Source: Teratosphaeria epicoccoides (Eukaryota > Ascomycota > Dothideomycetes > Mycosphaerellales > Teratosphaeriaceae). From it: a stretch of DNA of 64,000 bases. Under the pieces are notes generated by a model, which was not told the DNA's origin, did not search any database, and saw only the letters and a list, made by a program, of their open reading frames with translations. Position numbers and translations under genes: made by a program. Where the stretch lies: contig JADDMT010000015.1 in NCBI GenBank assembly GCA_021401465.1, positions 124,001 to 188,000 on the forward strand, given 5' to 3'. Below are positions 1-11,339 of this stretch, in pieces. How positions within the stretch are numbered: the first letter of the stretch is position 1; each line of letters opens with the position of its first letter.

Positions 1-161
1 CTGTTGCCTAACGCGTCCGTCGTCGTGTTGAGAAACTTCGCCGTGGCTTCCGTATTGTCTTTCAGGGAGCGAGAATCCAGCAGTTCTTGCAGGAGCTCGG
101 TGTTGTTGCGACGGGCTGCTTCCATGAGCTGCTCCTTGGGTGAAGCGCCGTCGTCGGCCAT
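1..161 (-). CDS. Ankyrin-repeat-type protein, N-terminus only (runs off the left edge)
   Basis: The reverse strand reads from an ATG at 161 for 53 codons to the window edge without a stop. The start MADDGASPKEQLMEAARRNN is followed by a helical TELLQELLDS-like segment and KFLNTTTDALGN. This layout, a short acidic start followed by an alpha-helical pair reading '..L..AAR..N.ELL..LL', looks like the first helices of small fungal ankyrin-repeat proteins. The diagnostic TALH motif would lie outside the window, so the family call is inference. The gene is divergent from the Pol III subunit gene at 596, and the two share a 434-bp upstream region. No intron is needed in the visible part. Confidence 0.55.
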   Translation of the reverse strand, partial: MADDGASPKEQLMEAARRNNTELLQELLDSRSLKDNTEATAKFLNTTTDALGN

Positions 162-595
162 GATGGTCAGGCGAGGACAGGACTACGATTGCAATGGGCG
201 CAATTTGAGGAGAAATTCTAAGATTTATGTTGTAGGCGTAAGGATTCGTGTTTGATGTCTAGGCCGGCTGATGGAAGGAACCTGAAGCCTTCTGGCTACG
301 AGCGGTCCGAGGGCAGGATCCGTCCTCTTGGTGGCACTCTCTGTTCTTTCTACACTATCTCCACCTTTGTGCTTGACGTCGCCCGGCTATGCAAAGTGAG
401 GTGTCAATTGTTGCAAGCTCGAGGCTGCGGCAGGTCGTGACGTGCCTTCTTCCAGAAACCCATGGGCCGATCAGGGCAGGCATGAGCGCGATTGCGGACC
501 GTCACATGCTTTTGAATCGTCTCACAAAACATCAAATGTAGCAAATGTCCGACAACTAGTATTTACCACGCCCACGCACCCCTCAAACCTCAACA
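162..595. promoter_or_regulatory. Shared intergenic region between two divergent genes
   Basis: These 434 bp separate the divergent starts at 161 (-) and 596 (+) and must contain both promoters. I see no convincing TATA box or repeated operator, and short open frames here have no recognisable product. Confidence 0.4.
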
Positions 596-1107
596 ATGCT
601 CCTCTGTAAGTGTCTCCATTACTTCCCGTCTCCTCAATCACCACCACCACCACCACAATCTCATGCCTTGACACCCACCAGTCTGCCCCTCCTGCAGCAA
701 CATGCTCATCATAACCTCCCAACCCATGGACCAAACCACTCCCGACGACCCCAACATCGGCAAAAACCGCTTCGAATGCCGCACTTGCCCCTACCAAATG
801 ATCCTCGACCACAAGTACTACGAGCGCAAACGCCTCGAGCTCACAGGCGCCGAGGACGTGCTTGGAGGAGCGGATTCATGGAAGGTACCTAATCCACTCC
901 CGACTACTCCCTCACATTACAGTGCTCAGCGTGCGGACTGACTCGTGACCGTTGCAGAACGTCGACTCGACAGAAACGCGCTGCAAGAACGAAGCCTGTG
1001 ATAGCACCCGCGCCTACTTCAGACAGGTGCAGATTCGCAGTGCGGATGAGCCGATGACTACGTTCTACCGCTGTGTCAAGTGCAACACGGACTGGCGGGA
1101 AAATTGA
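596..1107 (+). CDS. RPC11: DNA-directed RNA polymerase III subunit C11 (Rpc11/RPC10)
   Basis: Three exons (596-605, 682-884, 958-1107) encode 120 aa. The N-terminal zinc ribbon has CPSC at residues 5-8 and CRTC about 30 residues later. A middle linker contains YYERKRLEL and DVLGGADSWKNVDSTETRC. The C-terminal TFIIS-like ribbon has the family-specific RSADEPMTTFYRCVKC followed by WREN and the stop. In this family the acidic D-E hairpin (here ADEP) stimulates RNA cleavage, and C11 acts in Pol III termination and reinitiation in the nucleus. Length matches the family (about 110-120 aa). Both introns have GT-AG ends (606-681, 885-957). The first exon is only 10 nt, so the protein starts MLL and joins FCPSC after splicing. 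Convergent with the Pal1 gene. Confidence 0.95.
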
Positions 1108-1546
1108 TCATTTACCTGGTAAGTGGTAGGATGAGGATTTTCTGGTACGTTGAGCAGGGCGTGGCGTTCTCGGAGTACAATCGTCGTGATACCCGGAATC
1201 AAGCATTTTTGGGCGCAGTCCAATCACAATTGAAGGAAACGGTGCAGCGAAGATCATCGTGTTCCTTGTCTATTCATTGCCGACCCATGAGCCTCTATTC
1301 CCGCCGTCTAGCAAATTTTTCAGCAAGCTTGGGAAAAATCGTTGAGTCCTCATCAAGCTCGCCAGGATTTTGTAACCAGATGAGAACACCCTTTGTTCAA
1401 TGACACTGTTTGGCTAATCCATAGCGCAAATACCAGCCCTGCGCTCCCAAAGGATGCCCCCAAATGTGTTTGCTCTGAAGCCAATGTCTAGGTTGTCTCG
1501 ACACATTCACTAATTGGCCTCTCTCTCTCAACGCTGTTCCCTTTTC
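1108..1546. other. Intergenic spacer, convergent gene ends
   Basis: This 439-bp interval separates the convergent 3' ends of the Rpc11 and Pal1 genes. No RNA gene, repeat or convincing coding frame was seen. Confidence 0.5.
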
Positions 1547-3565
1547 TCAGGTGTCCCGTCGCTCCGGCCTCGTCCTCCGCCCGCCTCTGATCGATCTCAT
1601 CCTGTTCAAGAATCCACCAGGTGGCTTCTGATCTTCACTGCTATCTCCACGAGTAATGTCACTCGAGATGGTTCTCGTGAGCATAGCCTCCTTTGGACTG
1701 CTCGGGGCCCTGACCCGTCCAGCTCCAGCACGCTCTTGTTCCGCGGTCTTGATCTGCGCCGTCTTCATGTCGAAGGCCGAGTCGTATTCATTGTCGAAAG
1801 GATTGATCTCATTCTCCTTGGTATACCTGGCACGCAGAGGACCTCCTGCGGAGATCGACTGCTGCAAGATCTGCGGTGCAGTACTCGTGTCGGTTTGGTC
1901 ATGGTACCTGGCGTCTGGACTGCGCATATCCCCAGAGACCTGGCGACGAGTGGATGACATGCCTCGCAGTCGTTGCGCCAGAGACTTCTTGCGAGTCAAT
2001 CCGCCTCCATTCCCAAAGCCAGTCTGCGGTGAAATATCCTGACCCTCGCTCTCCCGTCTCTGTAGCGCGCTCCTGCTAGCTGGCGCACCATCCAAGAATG
2101 TAGAGGTGCCAAGGCCATATGATTCGTTGCCGTGAATTGGCTCAACCTTGTCAGCTGGGTTGATTACGTTCGGGGTCGTATCAGCCTTCTTGGTGGTCGA
2201 ATATTCAGAGAAGCCTTCCTCGCCACGGCCATGGAACCTGTCAAGATCAAGCCTGGACCGCAGCGGACCCGCACCGCCCAATTGCATGTTTGCGCTATCC
2301 GCTGGGAATGCTTGCATTGGCGCAGGTCGGCGGCTCTTAGCCTTGTTGCGGTGCGGGTTGCAGGCATCGAATGGGCCGTCGTGATGGAAGACTGCGAGTC
2401 GTTAGTTGACGAACCCTTGCGTGTGCACTTGTGACTTACGTCCAGGTCCGTAGATGCCGGTCACGTCAAGTTTGTCAATGATGTCGAGTCCCTGCGGCTT
2501 CTTGGTCGGCCGGCCACTACGGTCTCCCCTTCGCACCTTCTCCTTCTCCAGTCGATGCCGCTCTTCTCGCTCTCTGCGCCTTTCGCGTCGCCTGCGCTCC
2601 TCGGACTCGGTTCTATCGGGTCTCGGACCGCGCTCGCGCTCTCTCTCTCGGTCTCGTCGCTCGCGTCTCTCCCTTTCGTCAATGACTGACGAATCAGACA
2701 TGCCGCGCGGTCTGGGCCTTGGTGCGTCTTTCTTCGAGGGGCTTCCTGGGCCGCGTGGTGGGCGAGGTGGTGCTTGTCGGCGTCCGTCAGCGCCTGAAGG
2801 ACGGCTGAAACCGGACTTTGCAGATGGACCAGCCAGTTGGGGTTCAAAGTTGGAGTACGGCGGCGGTGGAGGTCCTGCTGCCGCAATCAGTCACATGTTT
2901 CAGCAGATGAGTGCGTTTATGCTTGGCGGGCTGTTGCATGTTGTTCGTGTTGCGTGAGAAAATCGATTTGACTTACCACTGTTGGTCGGCTGTCGGTCTA
3001 GCAGAGACAGGTCATTCTGCAGTTTTGGATAATTAGCAAAGTTCTCGCAAAAGACCGTGAATCGTTCCATGGTTGGCACTGAAGATGTCGGTCGAGCGAC
3101 GCAAGGGGGACAGGAACAGTCATTATTTGTCGTGGTGAGGTATGCAGCTTCGGCTGCGCAGGGGCAGTGCAGCCCACGGATTGAAGTGGAAAGTCTGTGA
3201 TACGTACGAAGATATCGGTGGCCATGTTCGCGTTGATGTGTGTGCCGTTTTGCTGCTCGCTCGGCATGTTGCTGGCGGAGCTGACTTCGCTACCGTCCAG
3301 AAACGGATTCTTGGATATGTTTGCTCTCGGCGGAGGCAACTGCGGAGATGTCTGCGCGGGCGATGTCGCGCGATTGCGGAAAGGATTGTTGGAGGAGAAG
3401 GTGGGCGTGAGGTTGTGAGGCGAAGACTGGCGATACCCATATGCTATATGCCGCGCGCGTCGTCAGTGGGGAGATCAGGGGCAGTTTCGAAACGGGAAGC
3501 GCCTTGCCTTGATTGTTGTTGTTTGCGGCGAGTACCGCGCCCTCGACGGCGGTGGTGTTCGCCAT
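1547..3565 (-). CDS. PAL1: Pal1-family cell morphology protein
   Basis: Five exons on the minus strand (3565-3508, 3443-3208, 3016-2977, 2874-2440, 2391-1547) give 537 aa in one frame. The family signature is split over two exons: GLDIIDKLDVTGIYGPG joins LFHHDGPFDACNPHRN, the hallmark of the Pal1 domain. Upstream are YGYRQSSPHNLTPTFSSNNP, the NPFLDG motif and a 13-residue exon starting NDLSLLDRQ. A charged RERE-rich stretch precedes the Pal1 core. The C-terminal 280 residues are low-complexity with KKSLAQRLRGM and NPFDNEYDSAFDMK. Pal1 proteins are membrane-associated morphogenesis and endocytosis factors at growing tips. Intron 1 (3507-3444) begins GC rather than GT; the other three are GT-AG. 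The exon 1 to 2 join is the least certain. Divergent from MED31. Confidence 0.85.
3444..3507 (-). other. Candidate GC-AG intron 1 of the Pal1 gene
   Basis: On the minus strand the sequence after codon CAA plus G reads GCAAGG and ends 64 nt later in CATATAG, with a CTGAC branch-like site near the 3' end. Splicing here is phase 1 and joins the acidic start exon to the conserved YGYRQSSPHNL segment. No GT donor in the right phase gives as good a join. Confidence 0.5.
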
Positions 3566-4159
3566 GTTGATGATCTGCTGTCGGAACACTGTCGTTGTAA
3601 GGCTTGTGGTCGTGGTGTGTGATGCGAGGTTGGGTGGTAGATTGGAGACAGACACGCCAAGCAGGTAGTAAGCCACAGATGCAATGCTCGCTGCTTGGTC
3701 CTGCCACCAATGACGGGTGCCCGATCCCGGCGGCTCCGATGTGCCCTGTTGGTCCTTCTTTCTCTGCTGGTGACCCGCCCAGAATCTAGCACAGAATATA
3801 CTAAGTCATCACACCCAACGCATGTGTAGAAAGGAAGAATAGAGGCACGAGATTGAGGACAAGGGGGACCGACGGCTAGGACAAACACGAGTAGTAGCTG
3901 TACCTCCGAGTGCCCTGGAGACGGCGTTTCTTGGCTCTGAAACCCTATTTGGAGGGAAAGGGAGAGACAGCTTCACCCCGCAAACAACAACCGTTCAGTG
4001 TTCCCAAAGTTGAACGTTCGGGCTCCCAGGCGTTTCCCCATTGCAAATTCTGGCTGCCGGACGCTCGAAGCATCAGTCAGAAAAAAGATCAGCAGGGATT
4101 CTCACAAGACGGCGGTTGCAAAGGGCTCAACAATAGGAGGGCAGCGCCATTCGACCACG
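3566..4159. promoter_or_regulatory. Divergent promoter region, Pal1 / Med31
   Basis: These 594 bp lie between two divergent start codons. Small open frames here have no family resemblance. The region probably holds both 5' UTRs and promoters; no specific element is claimed. Confidence 0.4.
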
Positions 4160-4634
4160 ATGACCACGTCCGCCAAGCAACTCAACGGAGCCAAGGTCCG
4201 CGATCCGAATCACTACGCTGGTAAAACCAGATTCGAGCTGGAGCTGGAGGTTCGTTCACCTGGACAACACATGCGGAGAATTCGCCCAGGCGCGTGCTAA
4301 CAATATGTGCCTGATGTGCTGCAGTTTGTCCAAGCGCTCGGCAACCCACATTACCTGCACAACCTGGCGGACTCAAAAGTCCTTTACGAACCGGAATTCG
4401 TAGACTATGTTAGATACCTGCGTTACTGGAGTACTCCTGAATATATTAGATACCTTTCGTGAGTTTGGCTTTGTGGATGACGTCGAAGGCTTGCTGCTGA
4501 CTTGCCACAGCTTCCCTGGTCCGGCGCTCAAAGCACTTGAACTGCTTCAAGAGGACCAGTTCAGAAAGGATTTGATCAGTCCGATGGTCCGAGATCAACT
4601 TGCCGCCGAATGGAGCCAGGCAGCATCCAAATGA
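4160..4634 (+). CDS. MED31: Mediator complex subunit 31 (Med31/Soh1)
   Basis: Three exons (4160-4249, 4325-4458, 4511-4634) encode 115 aa. The Med31 core is clear in order: RFELELEFVQALGNPHYLHN, then YEPEFVDYVRYLRYWSTPEY and YIRYLS, then FPGPALKALELLQEDQFRKD. The protein ends in AAEWSQAASK. Introns at 4250-4324 and 4459-4510 have standard GT-AG ends and fall inside conserved blocks, so unspliced frames look unrelated. Med31 belongs to the Mediator middle module and bridges activators to RNA polymerase II in the nucleus. Length and domain coverage are those of a normal fungal Med31. Confidence 0.95.
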
Positions 4635-6154
4635 GATGATGCCAGTAAGTCTGGCCATTACGATGCAGACCACAAGACACGCAGCCTCGTCCGAATCGTT
4701 ATCATCTGGCAGAGGCACGCGATCAGCAAGAGCAACCTCACTTTGCATTTGTCAGGAGAGGCTTACATGCAAGCAGTATGGCACGACAATCGACAAGGAG
4801 TCCATGCTTCACGGCTTGTGGTACGGGCGGAGAGGGAAGTTTGTTAGCAGTCTTTATGTTGCTTGCCCATTCATCAGCCTAACTGCCGCGCTACCGAATA
4901 AAAGGACCAAGCATGCCCCTCGAGAGCACAACCCGGATCCCCGGTGAACGCAACAGCAATCAGCCACCTTACCGGTCGAGGAAATCTATGAGCTTGCAAG
5001 CCATACCGTCCCGCGTACAGCAATCAACGAGTACACGAGTTGGACCCCAGTACCAGCTCTCTGCGCAGAATGATATCTGCATTTCAGCAGGAGCGACCAC
5101 CTGAGCTGAAGCGCCAGTCGGATCCGAAGGGAGAAGCTACCTCAACTCTTGCGACTCAATCACTGTCATGTCAGCAAGCTCGTCTGATGATCCAACGTGC
5201 CGCCACCACCACCTAGCCTAACCCTTAATAATACTGCCACCAAAAGATCCAAAAACCAGTTGCACGAACGATGCTCCTAACAACTCAGTGAAGCATGAGA
5301 AAAGATTTTCACCATATGCCATTTCACCTCGATCTCAGTCTGCCGGCTGCTCACCACCTCGACTATATGCTCTGCTTCAAAGAAACCTCCACTCTACCCG
5401 CTCATCTACCCACCATGTATGTCCCCATGCCGCTCGTTCTCTTCCGACTCTCTGGCCGCTCTCATGAACGCGTGGCGTGAAGCGCAATCGCGGAAATGCG
5501 CGTACGCGTCTATGCGAGAACAGCAGCTGAGCTACAGACCCGAAACACAGATATGACTGAACGTTGACTGAACGTATTCTATCCCTCCCGTCGTAGCTTC
5601 ATCAAATATGTTCATCAAGTTTCCAGGGCCGAGTATGCCCACAGACGGAAGCTCCACACCTCCAACCAAACCAATGCTGCTGCGGAAGAAGGTACCAACA
5701 CGATTTTCGAACTTTCAAAAAGGGTCATGCATTGAGATTGCTAGACTTGGGCAGGAAGCCCCTCTAGAATCCTCGTTTAGATTGCTATACATTACAAAAC
5801 TTTGATATGCCACAATATACAGTGACGATGCGCGAGGCATGAACAGTGCGCGTACTTCTGACCCTCTCTTCTCTCTTTCTTTCCCACTTATCTCAGAAAT
5901 TCAAATACCATTCGGCCCAAGGTGTTTGCCAAGGCAATAAAGCAGCGGCTGGAAACAACCTGTAAGCTCACAGCGCACTCTTCGTACATTTTCGTGAATG
6001 GATGCGCCACTCGCTTTGTTTCCCGATTGTATGTAGTGTATATGTTGCAGAAAAACAGCGCTTACTGGGCCTCTCCTAATGCTTCTCGGCACTTTGGTCC
6101 GTGGTCGTCTTCCAGTGCACATCATATCATTACTGCACAAGATCTATTGCGCGA
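4635..6154. other. 1.5-kb intergenic region, no supported gene
   Basis: The region lies tail-to-tail between MED31 and the membrane-protein gene. Frames of 60-115 codons exist on both strands, but none shows a family motif, plausible splice structure or sensible composition. No tRNA cloverleaf or repeat was recognised. Confidence 0.4.
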
Positions 6155-7983
6155 TTATATGTCGACGTTCTCCTGGAAGCGACTGCTGCGGTTTGGGTCC
6201 AGCGTGGACGGCGTGTCGCTGCGAGCGAATGTCGCGTTTGTTCCTGCCGTCCCAGGGGGCGAGCGTGGCGACGACGCGGTGTTGCTTGAAGACAAGGTGT
6301 ATGGTCCTCCAGCATGTACAGTCGGGGTCCGTTGTGGACCAGGCGACAAAGTCATCGCGCCTGCGCCTACTGGGGATGTTCTTTCCGGCGACGATCCTTC
6401 CCCACCATGGAAGGGGTCGCTGTCCCGGTCAAAAGGACCACCGCTCAGGTTTCGCTCTGAACGAGACAGAGGCATGTCGGGCGGTGGTCCGGTCATGCCA
6501 GGACTAAAATTAGACGGCAGCTTGCGCCCTGAAATGCGTGCGAATCCCCGTTCTGCTGGCTCAGACTCGGATGGGGCAGCGCTGCGGTTTTGGTGCCGGA
6601 AGAAAGCGGGCACTGCGCCGAACGCTGCTGGCATCAAGCCGGCGCGCTCAGCCATGCCAGGACCTCTTGGAAAATCTGTTGGATGCTCGTCGTCTGCAAG
6701 CATGCCTGTGTTGGCAGGTAGCGCTTGATGTCCACCATTAATCTTATGCCTCTTCCACCACTTCAAGAGGAGGAGGGCAGCGACTAAAAGAAGAGCGACA
6801 CCAGCACAGCCCCCGACCACACCCCCTGCTATGGCGCCTGTGGTTGCGCTGCTAATGCCGCCGCCTCCACCGCCAGAATCCATGCTCGGGCTCGTGCTTG
6901 CGGATGCTGCTGGAGTCGTTGGCGAACCTCCGCCCGCACCAGCAACATCCGTTGTGGCCGTGATGGTGCTTTGGGGATAACTTGATTCAGACATTGTCGT
7001 CGTCTGGAGCATGGTCGATGTTGCTGCGCTGTTGGAGTCTGAGAGATATGGCGATATCGTAGATGTGACGTCGTCAGAAAACGTCGTAACATACGAGGAG
7101 CTTTGGCGTGTGATGGTTTCGATATTGCCGTCGCCGAGCGTGGCCAGATAGACAAAAGCGCCATTTGAGGAAGACGAAGCAGATGAGGTGGTGATAGATC
7201 CCGACGACCCTGTGGCTAGGTCAATTGTAGCCTGGGACGTTGTGGTCGTCCCATTGCCGACAAGAACGATGGCTGCCTGTCATTAGCGAAATTAGAGAAA
7301 GTGAATGAATGTAGCTTACCTGACGTAGTGAGAGTGACAGATGGAGTAGTATTAGTGCCCGTGCTGTTACTGCTGGTTGTCGAGGTTGGGGCGGTGCCCG
7401 TTGTCCCAAGGCCGTTCGAAGCGAGTCCCGACACTGCTGCTGAGCTCGATGATGAAGAGTTCGACAATCTAGACGATGCCGACAAAGTGTCGGACGAAGC
7501 GGAAGCTGAGCTGCTTGCGCTTCCACTAGAATTACTTGAAGAAGCACCACCAGATGCTGTTCCTATTGATGATGTACTTGTAGCTGCGGAGGGTTGAAGA
7601 CCGGAAGCAGAATCAGTCGAGGTGATTAGGGTGGTCATGCTGCCAGACAGGTCCACGGACGCTTCGATGGAGACGCCCGAGACCCCAGCTGAAGCAGTAA
7701 TGCCCTGCCGGGGACGCAATCGCCGCTTTTCGGGGACTTCGACAGCCCGCGGCTGTAATTGCAGATGTACTTCATGCATTCGCTGCGGCACTGGCCGCAG
7801 ATGCGCACTGGTGTGCAAGTGGGAGGCGTGAGGCAGATGCTCAACACCATGGGAGTAGCCGGCAGAATGCACTGATCGTACCGTCTCCACGTCGTCGCCG
7901 CACGCCGTCGTGTCCGGCTCGTTGGCGAGCGTAAGTCGCCTGCGCTTGGGTGGTGGAGACATGTCCACGTCTGGTCCATCCAT
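6155..7983 (-). CDS. Ser/Thr-rich single-pass membrane protein of unknown function
   Basis: Two exons (7983-7320, 7272-6155) give 593 aa; the 47-bp intron has GTAAGC...CAG ends and joins TTS to AIVLVGNGTTTT. Visible order: an N-terminus with acidic MDGPDVDMSPPP and a basic KRRRL patch (1-17), a Ser/Thr/Ala-rich low-complexity region (about 115-225), a second Thr/Ser-rich segment, a Gly/Ser stretch, one strong transmembrane helix (GAIAGGVVGGCAGVALLLVA then LLLL), a WWKRHK stop-transfer, and a roughly 200-residue Pro/Ser-rich cytoplasmic tail. The architecture recalls fungal wall-stress or Mid2-like surface proteins, but there is no obvious signal peptide and I recognise no named domain. The N-terminal 100 residues could be mis-modelled, since an overlapping frame is cysteine-rich. 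Confidence 0.7.
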
Positions 7984-10182
7984 GCAACAGTCCTGTCCTC
8001 AATTCTTCTCGAAATCCTGCACGCGCTTGGCGGAGTAATGTTGCCCGATGCCCGAAGTTTCGAACTTCGTCTCGCATGCGACGGTAGTGTGAAGTCTAAG
8101 CCTTGTTGCGCATAGCAGTGTGTGTATATGATGCGCTCTCTCGTGGGTGCCAGCTGCGGCGACTGGCAGGCGGCAGTATACGAGTGCGCGTACGTCTTCG
8201 CAGAAGCGCGGTGTTGGTCTTGGTAACGAACGGAATCGGGCCTGAGACCCTAGCGAGTAACCCAGACTCTGACAGTGATGTTGACGCTACCTATCGTCCC
8301 CGATGATAATTAAATATCTTGTGTAAATGGTCGGTAAGGAACGCCGTGATGGTATGGTAAAGACCATTCGGTAAGGCGTGTGGTAATCGAATTCGAAGGA
8401 GCGTCGCTCTTAATCGTGATCGGCCGTGTCTGAACCGTTTTGCCGGCGAGCTGAGAGACCGAATCGGCGTTGTAGTCGCGCTTGCCACTTCCACCCAAGT
8501 CGCTACGACAGTCTGCGCCGAGAGTGTTGTCTGCTGAACCAGCAATGTCGGCTCGCAGAGTCCTCCGCGCCAGTAGTGGACGCTGAGGGAGGGAGGAGAA
8601 CATCGAGGGTCGGCGGGATAAGGAGATGGACGGGGTCAAACTTTCCATCCGGGCTCCACAAAGCACCCTAGCGCAACTAATTTCCTATCCTTGCACCTTG
8701 TCTTCCAGCAGACTCACCACTCGATAACACCGTCACGAACATGCTTTCCATCGCCAAACGATGCACGTGGCGCGGGACCAAGGGAGCAGACGAAGCCCTC
8801 CGAGGAAATCATAATGTCGCTGATTGCACGGTTGCTGTGGCTGCTAGCGACGACCTGCTGAACTACATGTATCACGGTGAATTAAAACCTGAGGCAACCA
8901 GATGATAGTGCGCACTTTGGAACGGGACGAGGGGACCTGCAGACAATAGCGTCGCGCCACAACCGCTGTGTTATATATCACGCTGCTCGCCGTTGCTCTC
9001 CGGGACCACCCCGATGCCTGTGCACCGTCAATCCGTGTAGCTCCAACGATTCAGTGATGATGTTCCATCCTCTGGATCTGCGCAAAGATGAGGTTGTCTC
9101 AACTCCCAACCTTCAAATTACTTGCCTGCGTTTCATCCATTCATCAAACCCGGTTGACCCACAGGATATTTAACCGAGATGGTCCGATAATGCTGAAATA
9201 CGGACCGTAAAGCAATCAACTGTCTCATTCATCCAATCACTTATGTTGACAATGATGCAGTAAGGCTTGCCAAACCAGATACCGATCCGTTGGCGTCTGC
9301 CACATTTGCACTGCTGCTACGAGATCTGGAAGTCATGACCTTCACACTTTTACGCGAATACCTACTTTCGCATCTTCATTTGGCGAATGCTGTGGGAATC
9401 AGGCTTGGCGAGCGGTGTGTGCTGCAGTTGTTGTGCCACGTGACTATTAGCCGTCACGCATATTCCGGATCCAGCATCGACAGTCACCGCTGCTCACAAA
9501 AATCGGTGGCAACGGACATGTGAAGACTCGTGCCAATATTCAATCACGGAGAAACTCACGAATCGACGGCAGGAGCGAGAAATGATTGAACATGACCAAT
9601 GTCACCGAGTGTATTCACTTCGTGGCAAGGACGAAGCCCTGCGCACCACTTGGACGTTACACCAACAAGCGTCGACAAATCGAGACGTCTCTGAGCGGCA
9701 CCTGTCACCAACCATGCCCGCAAGGGGGAGCCGAGCGCCGCCCGCGCCGTCCCTTGTGACATCTCAAGCAGCTGTCGATCTGTGGGCCCAACGTCGCTTC
9801 GAGATGCTTGTACACCCATCAACTTGCTGAAGTAGCCGATTCATATCGCAAGTGCACTGTTGGCACTCCAAAATTGGTAGGTTTAGCATATGTCAGTCTG
9901 ACAGACCGCTGACAGACACCCGTTTAGATCCAACAGGGGACACGAGATGCAGAAAAATTGATCTGGCTTCCAGAGCCACGATGCCACCATTTCGGAAGGC
10001 TCTTGGGCTCCGCCCTGTCGACGAAAGTGGACCAGCACACCCGCTTGGAGATAAAGGCTGTCCGCCCGGGAGACTCGTTCGCTTGAAGATTCGGCTGGAC
10101 TCATTCCTTCTGGGTAACCAGACAAGCCTCTATCGAGGCCAGAGACTACACAAAGGATTCCACACCGTCGCGGCCGTAGATC
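7984..10182. other. 2.2-kb intergenic region, no supported gene
   Basis: This region lies upstream of two divergent genes. A 54-codon frame at 8741-8905 (+) contains LLNYMYHGEL, faintly like the end of a BTB domain, but the core of such a domain is missing. Frames at 8310-8666 (-) and 9290-9523 (+) have no recognisable features. No RNA gene or transposon was seen, and base composition is like the neighbouring host DNA rather than the repeat-rich right half. Confidence 0.35.
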
Positions 10183-11339
10183 ATGACGACTGACAGGGTC
10201 GGAGAAAGCCGATGGGACCCTGAGGGTGTCGTCCACCAGCAAGTATCGACTGTGACCGTCGCAGGAGTTACCGGCGCTCTTGGAACCACCGTTGCAGAGA
10301 GTCTTTACCAAGCAGGATACGTCGTCCAAGCATTGACTAGAAAGAGAAAGTCGAGCTGCACTAGGCCTCGTCTTGGCCAGGTAACCGTCATTGAAGTCGA
10401 CTACAGCAGCCACGAAGAATTATGCGCTGTGCTCACCGGGCAGGATGCGGTCATCTCAGTCCTTGGAGATACAGCCGGCGCCGTTGCCGCCCAAGAAGCT
10501 TTGATCGAGGCCTCGGTCGCTGCCGGAGTGAAGAGGTTCATACCGTCAGAGTTCGGCTCCGACACACTCCACGAGCGAGTGCGCGGCTTTCCATTTTTCG
10601 TCGAGAAGCTTAAGCACCAGAATCTTCTCACGGCAAAGGCTATTACACACCCCGACTTTTCGTACTCGATCATAATCACCGGCCCATTCCTGGACTGGGG
10701 CATGAGTACCGTGCCCTTCATTGTCAACGTCGGCGGCGCCACGCAAGGTCAGTAGCGTCTCGGCAATTGATCGATCAGTACCGTCTGCTGACAACAACAG
10801 TCTTCGACGGCGGCAATGTGCCATTCAGCACTACTCGCCTTCCCACCGTCGCCAAAGCGATCATCGGCACCCTGCGCAACTTCCACCAGACCAGCAATCG
10901 CGCACTCTACGTCCACGAAGCCATCGTCACCCAAAACCAGCTCCTGACAGGCGCCGAGTCACTACTCCCCGGACTCCAAGCCTCCCGACTAGCAGTCGAC
11001 ACCAAGCAGCTCGAGAGCGAAGCGTGGCAGACTTTCAACCAGCCCAACACCGACCCTCTAGCTTGGATCTTCCCCTTCATCAACATCTCCATGTGGTCGG
11101 CCGAGCAGCTCTGCGTGTTCCGGACCAACGACAATGACTTGCTGGGGATCAAGGAACTGCAGGGCCGCGAACTCGATGTCGTGGTCGCGGAGGAAGTGGC
11201 CAGGGCGCTGCAGGCCTTCTCGGTCGATGTGGCGAGTGCGAAGGCCGATGCCAAGGACTGTAAGGCTTCCAGCGATGCGTTTGAGAAGGGGCGGCGGAAG
11301 CTGGTGGGTTTTGGGCACGGCGGGAGCCCGAAGGCTTGA
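10183..11339 (+). CDS. NmrA-like / isoflavone-reductase-like NAD(P)-binding protein
   Basis: Two exons (10183-10747, 10801-11339; intron GTCAGT...ACAG) encode 367 aa. The N-terminal Rossmann fold starts VTVAGVTGALGTTVAESLYQ with the NmrA-type GxxGxxG glycines at 28, 31 and 34. It continues with a VIEVDYSS acidic strand end, VISVLGDTAG, and AAGVKRFIPSEFGSD, the conserved block of atypical short-chain dehydrogenases of the isoflavone/phenylcoumaran-reductase group. Next come a YSIIITGPFLDWG block and, across the splice, VFDGGNVPFSTTRL. These proteins either reduce small aromatic substrates or sense NAD(P); the substrate cannot be told here. The first 20 residues are a non-conserved extension, so the true start may be further in or on a missed exon. 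Convergent with the GH3 gene. Confidence 0.85.

Noticed and set aside
5922..6728. 268-codon plus-strand frame
   Set aside because: Antisense shadow of the membrane-protein gene, whose frame has a transmembrane helix and a consistent intron.
8741..8905. 54-codon frame ending LLNYMYHGELKPEATR, faintly BTB-like
   Set aside because: Too short and lacking the BTB core; similarity rests on about ten residues.
9883..10413. 176-codon minus-strand frame near the NmrA-like gene
   Set aside because: Overlaps the conserved Rossmann start of the plus-strand gene and shows no family motif.
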